Below are positions 8,700 through 17,301 of a stretch of 64,000 nucleotides of DNA, in pieces (the stretch's first letter is position 1; each line of letters begins with the position of its first letter). Location: positions 62,001 through 126,000 of the forward strand of contig JHVD01000006.1 of NCBI GenBank assembly GCA_000619965.1, read 5' to 3'. The translations under genes were made by a program, and so were the position numbers. A model generated the notes under the pieces. That model had not been told where the DNA came from. It searched no databases and saw only the letters and a program-made list of their open reading frames with translations. The DNA comes from Propionibacteriaceae bacterium P6A17 (lineage in GTDB: Bacteria; Actinomycetota; Actinomycetes; Propionibacteriales; Propionibacteriaceae).

Positions 8700-11347
8700 G
8701 AACTGACGACATCTTCCGGCGCTTCGTCGACCACTTCGCGCGCCACGACCACACCGTCGTGCCGAGCGCCTCGCTGCTCTACAACGATCCGACGCTGCTG
8801 TTCGTCAACGCCGGCATGGTGCCGTTCAAGCCGTACTTCCTGGGCGACGAGCCCGCCCCGTACCCGCGCGCGGTCTCCGTACAGAAGTGCGTCCGCACGC
8901 TCGACATCGACGAGGTGGGCAAGACCACCCGGCACGGCACCTTCTTCCAGATGCTCGGCAACTTCTCCTTCGGCGACTACTTCAAGGAGGGCGCCATCAC
9001 GCTTGCCTGGGAGCTGGTGACCGGTGCGGAGTCCGACGGTGGCTTGGGCTTCGACGGCGACAAGATCTGGGTCACCGCACTCCACGGCGATCAGGAGACG
9101 ATCGACCTGTGGCAGGCCGTCGGCATTCCACGCAGCCACATCCAGGAGCGGGGGCTGAAGGACAACTACTGGCACATGGGCGTCCCCGGCCCGGGCGGCC
9201 CCTGCTCCGAGATCTACGTGGATCGTGGACCGGAGTTCGGTCCCGACGGCGGCCCCGAGGCCGACGAGGACCGCTTCCTCGAGATCTGGAACCTCGTCTT
9301 CCAGCAGGAGGAGCTCTCCGCGGTGCGGGCGAAGGACGACTTCGACGTGCTGCGCCCGCTGCCCAGCCAGAACATCGACACCGGCGCAGGCCTGGAGCGC
9401 ATCGCCTACCTGAAGCAGGGCAAGGCGAACATGTACGAGATCGATCAGGTCTATCCGGTCATCGAGAAGGCCGCAGAGCTCTCCGGCAAGCGCTATGGCG
9501 CGAACCCCGACGACGACGTGCGCTTCCGCGTGGTCGCCGACCACGTGCGCAGCTCGCTGATGCTCATGACCGACGGCGTCACCCCCGGCAACGAGGCCCG
9601 CGGCTACGTGCTGCGCCGGCTCCTGCGCCGCGCGATCCGCGCGATGCGGCTGCTGGGTGTGCAGGACCCGGTGCTGGGCGAGCTGCTGCCGGTCTCGCGG
9701 GCGCTGATGGCTCCCACCTACCCGGAGATCGATGCCGCCTGGGAGCGTGTGTCCCAGTCGGCCGCCGCGGAGGAGGACACCTTCCGTCGGACCCTACAGG
9801 CGGGCACCGTGATGTTCGACACCGCCGTCGCGAAGGCGCGGGACTCGCAGGCGACGACGCTGCCCGGCGCCGACGCGTTCAAGCTGCACGACACGTACGG
9901 CTTCCCCATCGACCTCACCCTCGAGATGGCCGCGGAGCAGGGCCTCAAGGTGGACCGCAAGGCCTTCGACGCGCTGATGCGCGAGCAGAAGGACCGCGCC
10001 CGCGCCGACGCGAAGGCCAAGAAGGGTGGCCTGGGCGGGCACGAGGCGTACCGTCAGCTCCGCGAACGGGGTGAGACGCCGTTCACCGGGTACGAGGAGC
10101 TCTCGCTGGGCACCACCGTCCGGGGTATCGTCGTTGACGGCCAACTCGCGGATCGTGCGGGCGACGGATCCACCGTCGAGATCGTCCTCGAGGAGACTCC
10201 CTTCTACGCGGAGTCCGGCGGCCAGGACGCCGACCACGGCCAGATCCTCGGCGACGGGTTCTCGCTCGAGGTGCTCGACGTGCAGCGCCCCGTGCCGGGC
10301 CTCGTCGTGCACCGGGTGCAGGTCTCGGGCGAGATGGGCGTGGGCGCCAAGGCGGAGGCCGTCGTCGACGCTGCACTGCGGCACCAGTCGTCGCAGGCGC
10401 ACACCGCCACCCACATCGTGCACGCCGCGTTGCGGGAGCTGGTCGGCTCCGGCGCGACGCAGGCCGGCTCGTACAACAAGCCCGGCTACCTGCGCTTCGA
10501 CTACTCCGCGCACCAGGCGATGAGCGACGAGCTGCGCCGCGAGGTGGAGGAGCGGGCCAATCAGGCGATCATCGACGACTTCGCGGTGACCTCACAGCAC
10601 ATGCCCCTCGAGGACGCGAAGGCGCTCGGGGCGATGGCGATGTTCGGCGAGAAGTACCCGCCGATCGTCCGCATGGTGGAGCTGGCGGGCCCGTGGTCGC
10701 GCGAACTGTGTGGCGGCACGCACGTGGCCACCACCGCGCAGATCGGTGTGCTCAACCTGCTGTCCGAGTCGTCGATCGGCTCCGGCGTGCGGCGCGTGGA
10801 GGCGCTCGTGTCCACCGACGCGTTCCGCCAGTTCGCCGCCGAGCGCGCACTGGTCCGTGAGCTCACCGACTCCCTGAGGGTGGCCCCGGACCAGCTCACC
10901 GACCGCGTGTCCAAGCTCGTCGCGCAGCTCAAGGACGCGGAGAAGCAGATCCAGCAACTGCAGGCGGAGAAGCTGCTCGCGGGCGCCGAGGCCATGCTGG
11001 CGCGCACCGAGCGCATCGGCGACGTGAACCTCCTGGCCATCGAGGTGCCCGGCGTGGCCGGCGGCGACCTGCGCACCCTCGCCACCGACCTGAGGGGGCG
11101 TCTCGATTCAGGGACGGCCGGGGTCGTGGCGCTCATCGGTGGCACGGACAAGCCGGCGGCCGTCGTCGCCACCAATGAGGAGGCGCGTGCGCGCGGCATC
11201 CGGGCCGGGGCGCTCATCCGCGAGGTGTGCGCCACGCTCGGCGGCAAGGGCGGCGGCAAGGACGATCTGGCCCAGGGTGGCGGCGTCGACGCGTCCCGGG
11301 CGGGCGAGGCGCTGGCCGGCGTCAGGAATGCCCTGGCGCATGCCTGA
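8696..11347 (+). CDS. alaS: Alanine--tRNA ligase
   Basis: Class II AlaRS of 883 residues. The catalytic domain begins MRTDDIFRRFVDHFARHDH and carries GTFFQMLGNFSFGDYFKEGAI and CSEIYVDRGP. The editing domain has the zinc-type HTATHIVHAAL and CGGTHVA motifs that remove mischarged serine and glycine. The C-terminal coiled coil (KLVAQLKDAEKQIQQLQAEK) and a glycine-rich C-Ala domain ending GGKGGGKDDLAQGGG follow. Length is normal. It overlaps its upstream neighbour by 4 bp and ruvX by 8 bp. It appears to open the alaS-ruvX-mltG-aroECKB operon together with the two small genes before it. Confidence 0.97.
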   Translation: MRTDDIFRRFVDHFARHDHTVVPSASLLYNDPTLLFVNAGMVPFKPYFLGDEPAPYPRAVSVQKCVRTLDIDEVGKTTRHGTFFQMLGNFSFGDYFKEGAITLAWELVTGAESDGGLGFDGDKIWVTALHGDQETIDLWQAVGIPRSHIQERGLKDNYWHMGVPGPGGPCSEIYVDRGPEFGPDGGPEADEDRFLEIWNLVFQQEELSAVRAKDDFDVLRPLPSQNIDTGAGLERIAYLKQGKANMYEIDQVYPVIEKAAELSGKRYGANPDDDVRFRVVADHVRSSLMLMTDGVTPGNEARGYVLRRLLRRAIRAMRLLGVQDPVLGELLPVSRALMAPTYPEIDAAWERVSQSAAAEEDTFRRTLQAGTVMFDTAVAKARDSQATTLPGADAFKLHDTYGFPIDLTLEMAAEQGLKVDRKAFDALMREQKDRARADAKAKKGGLGGHEAYRQLRERGETPFTGYEELSLGTTVRGIVVDGQLADRAGDGSTVEIVLEETPFYAESGGQDADHGQILGDGFSLEVLDVQRPVPGLVVHRVQVSGEMGVGAKAEAVVDAALRHQSSQAHTATHIVHAALRELVGSGATQAGSYNKPGYLRFDYSAHQAMSDELRREVEERANQAIIDDFAVTSQHMPLEDAKALGAMAMFGEKYPPIVRMVELAGPWSRELCGGTHVATTAQIGVLNLLSESSIGSGVRRVEALVSTDAFRQFAAERALVRELTDSLRVAPDQLTDRVSKLVAQLKDAEKQIQQLQAEKLLAGAEAMLARTERIGDVNLLAIEVPGVAGGDLRTLATDLRGRLDSGTAGVVALIGGTDKPAAVVATNEEARARGIRAGALIREVCATLGGKGGGKDDLAQGGGVDASRAGEALAGVRNALAHA

Positions 11348-11804
11348 CGGCAGCCGGCTGGGCATCGACTGGGGCAAGGCGCGCATCGGCGTCGCGTCCT
11401 GTGCGGCGCGCACGAGCTTCGCGTTCCCCGTGACCACCGTCAAGGCGGGGCGCGACGAGCTCGAGGACTTGGCGCGCGTGATTGCCGAGACCCAGCCGGA
11501 GGTGGTCTACGTGGGGCTGCCGCTGGACCTTCGCGGCGATTTCGGGCCGGCCGCGCGGTTCGTCGTCGGGAAGGCCCGGGCGTTGGCGCAACGGGTGCCG
11601 GGTGTGGAGATCCGGCTCATCGACGAGCGAATGAGCACCGCATCGGCTGCGCGCGGACTCGGGAGTGTCGGGCGCAACACGCGCTCGCAGCGTGCGATCA
11701 TCGACCAAGCTGCCGCAGTGGAGATTCTGCAGCGCGCGCTGGATCTCGAGGCGCGCACGGGTAGCGTGGCCGGTGAGCTGTTGGACGGAATCGAGGACGA
11801 ATGA
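11340..11804 (+). CDS. ruvX: Putative pre-16S rRNA nuclease / Holliday junction resolvase-like YqgF
   Basis: A 154-residue RNase H-fold protein of the YqgF family. It begins MPDGSRLGIDWGKARIGVA; the first catalytic aspartate lies in GIDWG. Other marks are VYVGLPLDLRGDFG and DERMSTASAARGL with its acidic residues, and a final helix with IDQAAAVEILQRALD. In Escherichia coli the family matures the 5' end of 16S rRNA; the resolvase role is less certain. The start ATG 11340 lies inside the end of alaS and the stop overlaps mltG (ATGA), a common actinobacterial order. Confidence 0.93.
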   Translation: MPDGSRLGIDWGKARIGVASCAARTSFAFPVTTVKAGRDELEDLARVIAETQPEVVYVGLPLDLRGDFGPAARFVVGKARALAQRVPGVEIRLIDERMSTASAARGLGSVGRNTRSQRAIIDQAAAVEILQRALDLEARTGSVAGELLDGIEDE

Positions 11805-12925
11805 AGCGACGGGCATCCTTCGACTGGAATGGGGTCGACTGGCGCAACGTGGCGTACTACGCCCGGGGCGTGTTCGCCGTCGTGCTCGCATTCTCGGTGC
11901 TGGCCGGTGGCGGCTGGTATGCCTACTCCAAGATCCACGAGGCCTACGTCGAGTTCACCACCCCCGACGACGACTACGTCGGCGAGGGTACTGGCGTGGC
12001 AGAGGTGGTCATTCCCCGTGGCGCGGGTATCACGCAGATCGGCGACATCCTCTACGAGGCGGGCGTGGTGAAGTCCGTGCGCAAGTTCCGCAACGTGGCA
12101 CAGCAGTCCGGGCAGTCGAGCGATCTGCAGGCGGGACGCTTCGTGCTGAAGAAGGAGCTGCCGGCGGAGACCGCGCTGGCGATGCTGCTGGACCCGGCCA
12201 ACCTCAAGCGCATCTGGATCACGTTCCCCGAGGGCACCAACGTCAAGGAGCAGCAGGCCCGGATGATCAAGGAGCTCGGCATCTCGCAGAAGGACATCGA
12301 CGCCGCCGTCGCCCGGCGCGCCGAGCTGGGCCTTCCGTCGTGGGCCGGGGATGACCTCCAGGGGTACCTGTTCCCCGCGAGGTACGCCGTCGAGGAGCCG
12401 ATTTCGGCGTTCGCGATCATGCAGACGCAGGTCAAGCAGTTCAACCTCATCGCCAAGCGCACGGACTTGGTGGCGCGCGCGGGCGTCGGAAAGCGCGATC
12501 CGAAGGACGTGCTGACGGTCGCGTCGATCGTCGAGGGTGAGGTGCACGACCCCGACTACCAGCCGATGGTGGCGGCGGTCATCTACAACCGCCTCGCGAA
12601 GGGCATGATGCTGGAGATGGATTCGACGGTCCACTTCGTCGTCGGCAAGTCGGGATCGGTGACCACCACGGCGGAGGACCGCGAGACGCAATCCCCGTAC
12701 AACACGTATCTGCACAAGGGGCTCCCGCCCGGGCCCATCAACAATCCGGGCGAGACGGCCATCAATGCGGCCTTGAGTCCCGCCGACACCGATGCGCTGT
12801 ACTTCGTGACGGTCAACCTCGACACCGGCGAGACGCTCTTCGCGAACACGTACGAGGAGCACAAGGTCAACGTGGAGAAGTTCCAGGCCTACTGCCAGGC
12901 CAATCCGGGCAAGTGCACGAAGTGA
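11801..12925 (+). CDS. mltG: Endolytic murein transglycosylase MltG
   Basis: A 374-residue membrane-anchored lytic transglycosylase that cuts nascent peptidoglycan strands. One transmembrane helix spans about residues 21-40, followed by a LysM-like subdomain and the YceG catalytic domain. The catalytic glutamate is E245 in ASIVEGE. Other conserved pieces are VAAVIYNRLAKGMMLEMDSTV, QSPYNTYLHKGLPPGPINNPG and DALYFV. The gene overlaps ruvX and aroE by 4 bp each, so cell-wall and shikimate genes share one transcript here. Confidence 0.95.
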   Translation: MKRRASFDWNGVDWRNVAYYARGVFAVVLAFSVLAGGGWYAYSKIHEAYVEFTTPDDDYVGEGTGVAEVVIPRGAGITQIGDILYEAGVVKSVRKFRNVAQQSGQSSDLQAGRFVLKKELPAETALAMLLDPANLKRIWITFPEGTNVKEQQARMIKELGISQKDIDAAVARRAELGLPSWAGDDLQGYLFPARYAVEEPISAFAIMQTQVKQFNLIAKRTDLVARAGVGKRDPKDVLTVASIVEGEVHDPDYQPMVAAVIYNRLAKGMMLEMDSTVHFVVGKSGSVTTTAEDRETQSPYNTYLHKGLPPGPINNPGETAINAALSPADTDALYFVTVNLDTGETLFANTYEEHKVNVEKFQAYCQANPGKCTK

Positions 12926-13740
12926 GCGCCAAGCGCTGCGCCGTCATAGGCGATCCGGCGACGCATTCGCTGTCGCCGGCGATCCATCGGGCCGGCTACG
13001 CGCTGCACGGGCTGGACTGGAGCTACGAGGCCCTCACGGTGCCTGCCGGGGGCCTCGACGAGTTCCTCCGGCCCCTCCTGGGCGACCCCACGTGGGTGGG
13101 CCTCAGCGTGACCGCCCCACACAAGGAGGCCGTCGTCGCCTACGGGGACCCCGATGAGCCGACGCGTCTCGTCGGCGGTGGCAACACGCTCGTGTTCGGT
13201 GGGCAGCCCCGAGTGCACAACACCGACGTGCCGGGGTTCGTCGCCGCGCTGCGAGCACACGGCATCCGCAGCGTCCGCAGCGCGACGATCGTCGGCGCGG
13301 GCGCCACGGCGCGGTCGATCCTGCTGGCCTGCGCGGCGATCGGCGTCAGGATGGTCGAGGTGCTGGTGCGGGACCCGGTGCGCGCGAGGCGGCTCGCCGA
13401 GCTCGCCGAGACGCTCGGCGTGGAGTGCCTCGTCCAGGGCCTCGACGAGCTGCCCGGGCGCACCGACCTGCTCGCCAACACGATCCCGGCGTCGGCGACC
13501 GTCACCCACGCGGGCGACTGGGCTGCGCGGACGACGCTGGTGTTCGATGTCGTCTACGACCCGTGGCCGACTCCGCTCGGCCGCGCCGCGGCGGCCCTTG
13601 GCACGACCGCGCTGAGCGGCCTGGACCTGCTGGCGGGCCAGGCCGTCGACCAGTTCGCGCTGCTGACCGGGCGCCGGGTGACGTTCGACGTGTGCCGTTC
13701 GGCTGCTGAGCAGGAACTTCGGCGTCGGCGCGGTGTCTGA
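12922..13740 (+). CDS. aroE: Shikimate dehydrogenase
   Basis: A 272-residue NADP-dependent dehydrogenase that reduces 3-dehydroshikimate to shikimate. The shikimate-binding SLSP motif is near residue 15 and the catalytic lysine is in SVTAPHKEAVV. The nucleotide-binding turn is VGAGATARSI, and GLDLLAGQAVDQF lies near the end. The GTG at 12922 overlaps the mltG stop (GTGA); a second GTG at 12913 would add three residues and is judged less likely. It is the first of four consecutive shikimate genes. Confidence 0.93.
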   Translation: MSAKRCAVIGDPATHSLSPAIHRAGYALHGLDWSYEALTVPAGGLDEFLRPLLGDPTWVGLSVTAPHKEAVVAYGDPDEPTRLVGGGNTLVFGGQPRVHNTDVPGFVAALRAHGIRSVRSATIVGAGATARSILLACAAIGVRMVEVLVRDPVRARRLAELAETLGVECLVQGLDELPGRTDLLANTIPASATVTHAGDWAARTTLVFDVVYDPWPTPLGRAAAALGTTALSGLDLLAGQAVDQFALLTGRRVTFDVCRSAAEQELRRRRGV

Positions 13741-13752
13741 GACAATGGCCTC

Positions 13753-14937
13753 ATGCTGCGTTACCTGACCGCCGGCGAGTCGCACGGCCAGTCCCTGATT
13801 GCGACGATGGAGGGCATTCCGGCCCACGTGGTGGTGGGGGAGCGCGAGATCGCCGCCAATCTCGCCCGACGCAGGCTCGGGGCCGGACGCGGGGCGCGGA
13901 TGAAGTTCGAGGCCGACAAGCTGCAGCTCCTGGCGGGCTTCCGGCACGGCGAGACGTTGGGTTCGCCCATCGCCATCGAGATCGGCAACACCGAGTGGCC
14001 CAAGTGGCAGCAGGTGATGGCCCCTGGCGAGGTGGACCCGGGCGAGCTGGCACAGCTCGCACGCAACGCGAAGCTCACCCGTCCTAGGCCCGGGCACGCG
14101 GACCTCGTCGGCATGCAGAAGTACGACTTCGACGAGGCCCGCCCGATCCTGGAGCGCGCCTCGGCGCGGGAGACCGCCGCCAGGGTCGCGCTCGGCACCG
14201 TGGCCATGGCGTTCCTCGAGCAGGCGCTCGGCGTGCAGGTGCTGAGCCACGTCGTCGAGCTGGGGCCGGTGAGGGCCCAGCCGGGGCGGGTGCCGACGAT
14301 GGCCGACCTGGCTGTGATCGACGCCGATCCGGTGCGCTGCCTCGACAAGCAGGCCTCGCAGGCGATGCAGGCCGAGATCGAGGCATGCCACAAGGACGGC
14401 GACACGCTCGGCGGCGTCGTCGAGGTCGTCGCGCATGGTGTGCCCGCCGGGCTCGGCTCGCACGTCCAGGGGGATCGACGTCTCGACGCGAGGCTGGCCG
14501 GCGCGCTGATGGGGATCCAAGCCATCAAGGGTGTCGAGGTCGGCGACGGCTTCGAGTTGGCGCGCACGCGCGGTTCGCTCGCGCACGACGAGATCCTGCC
14601 CGGCCTGCACCGCTCGTCGGGGCGGTCAGGCGGCACCGAGGGTGGCATGTCCACCGGCGAGGTGCTGCGGGTGCGGGCGGCCATGAAGCCGATCGCGACG
14701 GTGCCCCGCGCCTTGCGCACGGTGGACGTGAGCACCGGCGAGGAGGCCAGGGCGCATCACCAGCGCAGCGACGTGTGTGCGGTGCCCGCGGCTGGCGTGG
14801 TCGCCGAGGCGATGGTGGCGCTGGTGCTCGCGGAGTGTGCGCTCGAGAAGTTCGGAGGCGATTCCGTGGCGGAGACTCGCCGCAACGCGCAGGCCTATCT
14901 GGCCGACGTGGAGGCGAGGGGGCTCGGTCTGCGATGA
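13753..14937 (+). CDS. aroC: Chorismate synthase
   Basis: A 394-residue FMN-dependent enzyme that makes chorismate from EPSP. Family marks are the start [58 protein letters not shown] and [17 protein letters not shown]. The C-terminus has [20 protein letters not shown]. Length is normal. There is a 12-bp gap after aroE; the sequence GACAAT (13741-13746) ends 6 nt before the ATG, which could be an internal leaderless promoter, though the first base is not T. The stop overlaps the aroK start (ATGA). Confidence 0.97.
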   Translation: MLRYLTAGESHGQSLIATMEGIPAHVVVGEREIAANLARRRLGAGRGARMKFEADKLQLLAGFRHGETLGSPIAIEIGNTEWPKWQQVMAPGEVDPGELAQLARNAKLTRPRPGHADLVGMQKYDFDEARPILERASARETAARVALGTVAMAFLEQALGVQVLSHVVELGPVRAQPGRVPTMADLAVIDADPVRCLDKQASQAMQAEIEACHKDGDTLGGVVEVVAHGVPAGLGSHVQGDRRLDARLAGALMGIQAIKGVEVGDGFELARTRGSLAHDEILPGLHRSSGRSGGTEGGMSTGEVLRVRAAMKPIATVPRALRTVDVSTGEEARAHHQRSDVCAVPAAGVVAEAMVALVLAECALEKFGGDSVAETRRNAQAYLADVEARGLGLR

Positions 14938-15428
14938 GCATCGTGTTGGTCGGCGCCCCGGGCGCGGGCAAGACGACGGTCGGCAAGCGGCTCGCGCGCA
15001 AGCTCGGCGGCACCTTCGTCGACGTGGATCAGCGCATCGAGGAGGTGCTCGGCAAGTCGATCCGCGAGATCTTCGCCGACGAGGGCGAGCCTTACTTTCG
15101 CGCGGCCGAGGAGGAGGCGACCCTGGAGCTGCTGGGCACGGCGGACGTCGTCTCGCTCGGCGGTGGGGCCGTGATGAACCCGCGGATTCGCGAGGCGCTG
15201 CGCGGCCACGACGTCATCTGGCTCAAGGTCTCCGCGGGGCAGGCGGCGCGCCGCGTCGGCATGAACACTGCTCGTCCGCTCCTGTTGGGCAACACCCGCG
15301 CCACGCTCATCAAGCTGCTGCAGGAACGCACCCCCTACTACGAGGAGGTGGCCACCCAGATCGTCGAGACCGACGGTCGGGGCACCTCAGAGGTGGCTGA
15401 CGCCCTCGCACAGGAGCGTGCCCAGTGA
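14934..15428 (+). CDS. aroK: Shikimate kinase
   Basis: A 164-residue P-loop kinase that phosphorylates shikimate with ATP. It has Walker [13 protein letters not shown] near the N-terminus, the substrate-binding DVD motif in [11 protein letters not shown], the GGGAVM loop and the lid arginine region ARPLLLG. It overlaps aroC and aroB by 4 bp at each end (ATGA, GTGA), consistent with one translationally coupled unit. Confidence 0.95.
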   Translation: MSIVLVGAPGAGKTTVGKRLARKLGGTFVDVDQRIEEVLGKSIREIFADEGEPYFRAAEEEATLELLGTADVVSLGGGAVMNPRIREALRGHDVIWLKVSAGQAARRVGMNTARPLLLGNTRATLIKLLQERTPYYEEVATQIVETDGRGTSEVADALAQERAQ

Positions 15429-16489
15429 TCCGGGTCCATTCGCGACTGGCGCCCTACGACGTGCACATCGGAGGCGGGGTGCTCTCGCAGCTGCCCGCCC
15501 TGGCCGAAGGATACGCGAGGGTGGCCGTCGTGCATCCTGCGACGCTGCCGCGCTTCGCCGAGCGCATCGAGGAGCTGTTGGGGCGGCCCGTGACGCGCAT
15601 TGCCGTGCCGGATGCGGAGACCGCGAAGACTCCCGACGTGCTCGCGGGCTGTTGGGCGCAGCTCGCCCAGGCAGGGTTCACTCGCAGCGACCTGGTGATC
15701 GGCATCGGCGGCGGCACGACGACGGACCTGGCGGGCTTCGTCGCGGCCACTTGGCTGCGGGGCGTGGCCTACCTGTCCATCCCGACGACCGTGCTCGCGA
15801 TGGTCGACGCGGCGGTCGGCGGCAAGACGGGCATCAACCTGGCGGCCGGCAAGAACCTCGTCGGTGCATTCCATGAGCCGGTCGCGGTGCTGTGCGACTT
15901 CGCCTTGTTGGGCACGCTGCCCCCCGACGAGGTCCGCGCCGGGTTGGCGGAGGTCGTCAAATGCGGCTTCATCAAGGATCCCGCCATCCTCGCACTCGCC
16001 GCGAAGCCCGACCGTCTCGACGTCGGGTCGGAGACGTTTGCCGAGCTCGTGCGACGGGCGGTGCAGGTGAAGGCCGACGTCGTCTCCGTGGACCTGCGCG
16101 AAAGCACGTCCGTCGGCACCGACGTGGGCCGGGAGGCGCTCAACTACGGCCACACGCTGGGCCACGCCATCGAAGCACATTCGGGGTATGCGTGGCGCCA
16201 CGGGGAGGCGATTTCGGTCGGTATGGCGTGGATGGCGCGCGTCTCGCGCCAGATCCTGGGACTCGCCCCGGACGCGGTCACGCTCCACGACGAACTGCTC
16301 GGTGGGCTCGGGCTCCCGCTGGGCGTCGACGCCGATTTCGACGTCCTGCGGCCGATCATGTCGTTGGACAAGAAGGCCCGAGGGACTGCGCTGCGGCTCG
16401 TGGGTCTCCCGGAGGTCGGTGCGACGGCGATCATCGAACGTCCCGATGAGCGAGTGTTGAAGGAGAGTTTCCGTGAACTTGCCAAGTGA
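15425..16489 (+). CDS. aroB: 3-dehydroquinate synthase
   Basis: A 354-residue NAD- and metal-dependent enzyme that makes 3-dehydroquinate from DAHP. It carries GIGGGTTTDLAGFVAATWLRG, VGGKTGINLAAGKNLVGAFHEP and the metal-binding NYGHTLGHAIE segment, plus a HGEAISVGM motif. The start is GTG 15425 overlapping aroK. The 3' end overlaps the GntR-family regulator by 17 bp, which links the shikimate operon to the lactate cassette. The aroQ gene often found next to aroB is not here. Confidence 0.96.
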   Translation: MIRVHSRLAPYDVHIGGGVLSQLPALAEGYARVAVVHPATLPRFAERIEELLGRPVTRIAVPDAETAKTPDVLAGCWAQLAQAGFTRSDLVIGIGGGTTTDLAGFVAATWLRGVAYLSIPTTVLAMVDAAVGGKTGINLAAGKNLVGAFHEPVAVLCDFALLGTLPPDEVRAGLAEVVKCGFIKDPAILALAAKPDRLDVGSETFAELVRRAVQVKADVVSVDLRESTSVGTDVGREALNYGHTLGHAIEAHSGYAWRHGEAISVGMAWMARVSRQILGLAPDAVTLHDELLGGLGLPLGVDADFDVLRPIMSLDKKARGTALRLVGLPEVGATAIIERPDERVLKESFRELAK

Positions 16490-17177
16490 GCAGGACGACC
16501 AGAAGGCGTTCCTGCGGGCGTTCGGTCACATCCAGGAGCGGATCCTGCAGGGAGAGCTGAGCGTCGGGGACAAGCTGCCCACCGAGCGCTCGCTGGCGAT
16601 GGAGCTCGGCATCAGCCGTGGCGTCGTGCGCGAGGCCATCCGGGCGTTGCAGGCCTATGGAGTGCTCGATTCGCGCCCCGGACGGGGACAGGGCACCCGC
16701 ATCATCGCCATGCAGGGAGCGGCGCTGGGGCAGATGTTCAGTCTGCATCTGGCGACTGCCGCCCAATCGCAGAGTGATCTCGCAGAGACGCGGGTCGCGT
16801 TGGAACGGTCGGCGGCGAAGCTGGCTGCGGCGGTCTGGACACCTCCACTGCTCGAGGAGCTCGAGTCCCTGGTGGAGACCATGGACGCCACGACGGTGAT
16901 GCAGACGTACAACGATCTCGACACGCAGTTCCATCAGCAGGTGGCGATCATCTCCGGCAACCCAGTGCTGCGGGACCTGACGTTGGCGATTCGGGGGGCT
17001 CTGCGCACCCCGATCCTCCGCGCCTCGCGGGCGCTGGAGGATTGGGGCAGCCTGCGTGAACGTCTCTGCACGGAGCACCGGGGCATCTATGAGGCCATCG
17101 CCAAGCGCGACGAGGAGGCCGCGGCCGATCTCGTCGAAGCCCATATCAGGCAGGCGTCCGCCAGCCTCTTTGGCTGA
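16473..17177 (+). CDS. GntR/FadR-family regulator, likely LldR-type lactate repressor
   Basis: A 234-residue GntR-family regulator: an N-terminal winged helix (LSVGDKLPTERSLAMELGISRGVVREAIRALQAYGVLDSRPGRGQGT) and a C-terminal FCD ligand domain with FHQQVAIISGNPVL. It lies directly in front of lldP-lutABC, and the gap contains a perfect ATTGGT-ATT-ACCAAT palindrome of the type bound by FadR-group regulators. Control of lactate uptake and oxidation is therefore the likely role; that is inference from context. The start GTG 16473 has a GAAGGAGAG site upstream and overlaps aroB by 17 bp. Confidence 0.9.
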   Translation: MNLPSEQDDQKAFLRAFGHIQERILQGELSVGDKLPTERSLAMELGISRGVVREAIRALQAYGVLDSRPGRGQGTRIIAMQGAALGQMFSLHLATAAQSQSDLAETRVALERSAAKLAAAVWTPPLLEELESLVETMDATTVMQTYNDLDTQFHQQVAIISGNPVLRDLTLAIRGALRTPILRASRALEDWGSLRERLCTEHRGIYEAIAKRDEEAAADLVEAHIRQASASLFG

Positions 17178-17256
17178 CTGACAAGGCCGTTCATCCGCCT
17201 CCTTGCGCGGCCCGCCGCTTAACCGGGGGGGCCAGGTTCCATCGTTTCGAGTGTTG

Positions 17257-17284
17257 TAGCATTTGGGCCATTGGTATTACCAAT
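17257..17284 (+). promoter_or_regulatory. lldP promoter region with GntR-type operator palindrome
   Basis: The perfect palindrome ATTGGTATTACCAAT lies at 17270-17284, 17 bp before the lldP start. Its half-sites TTGGT/ACCAA match those known for E. coli LldR and PdhR. A possible -10 box TAGCAT (17257-17262) would put the transcription start at the palindrome, where a bound repressor would block transcription. The -35 element is weak. Confidence 0.75.
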
Positions 17285-17301
17285 CGAACGATGGAGTTCC
17301 C

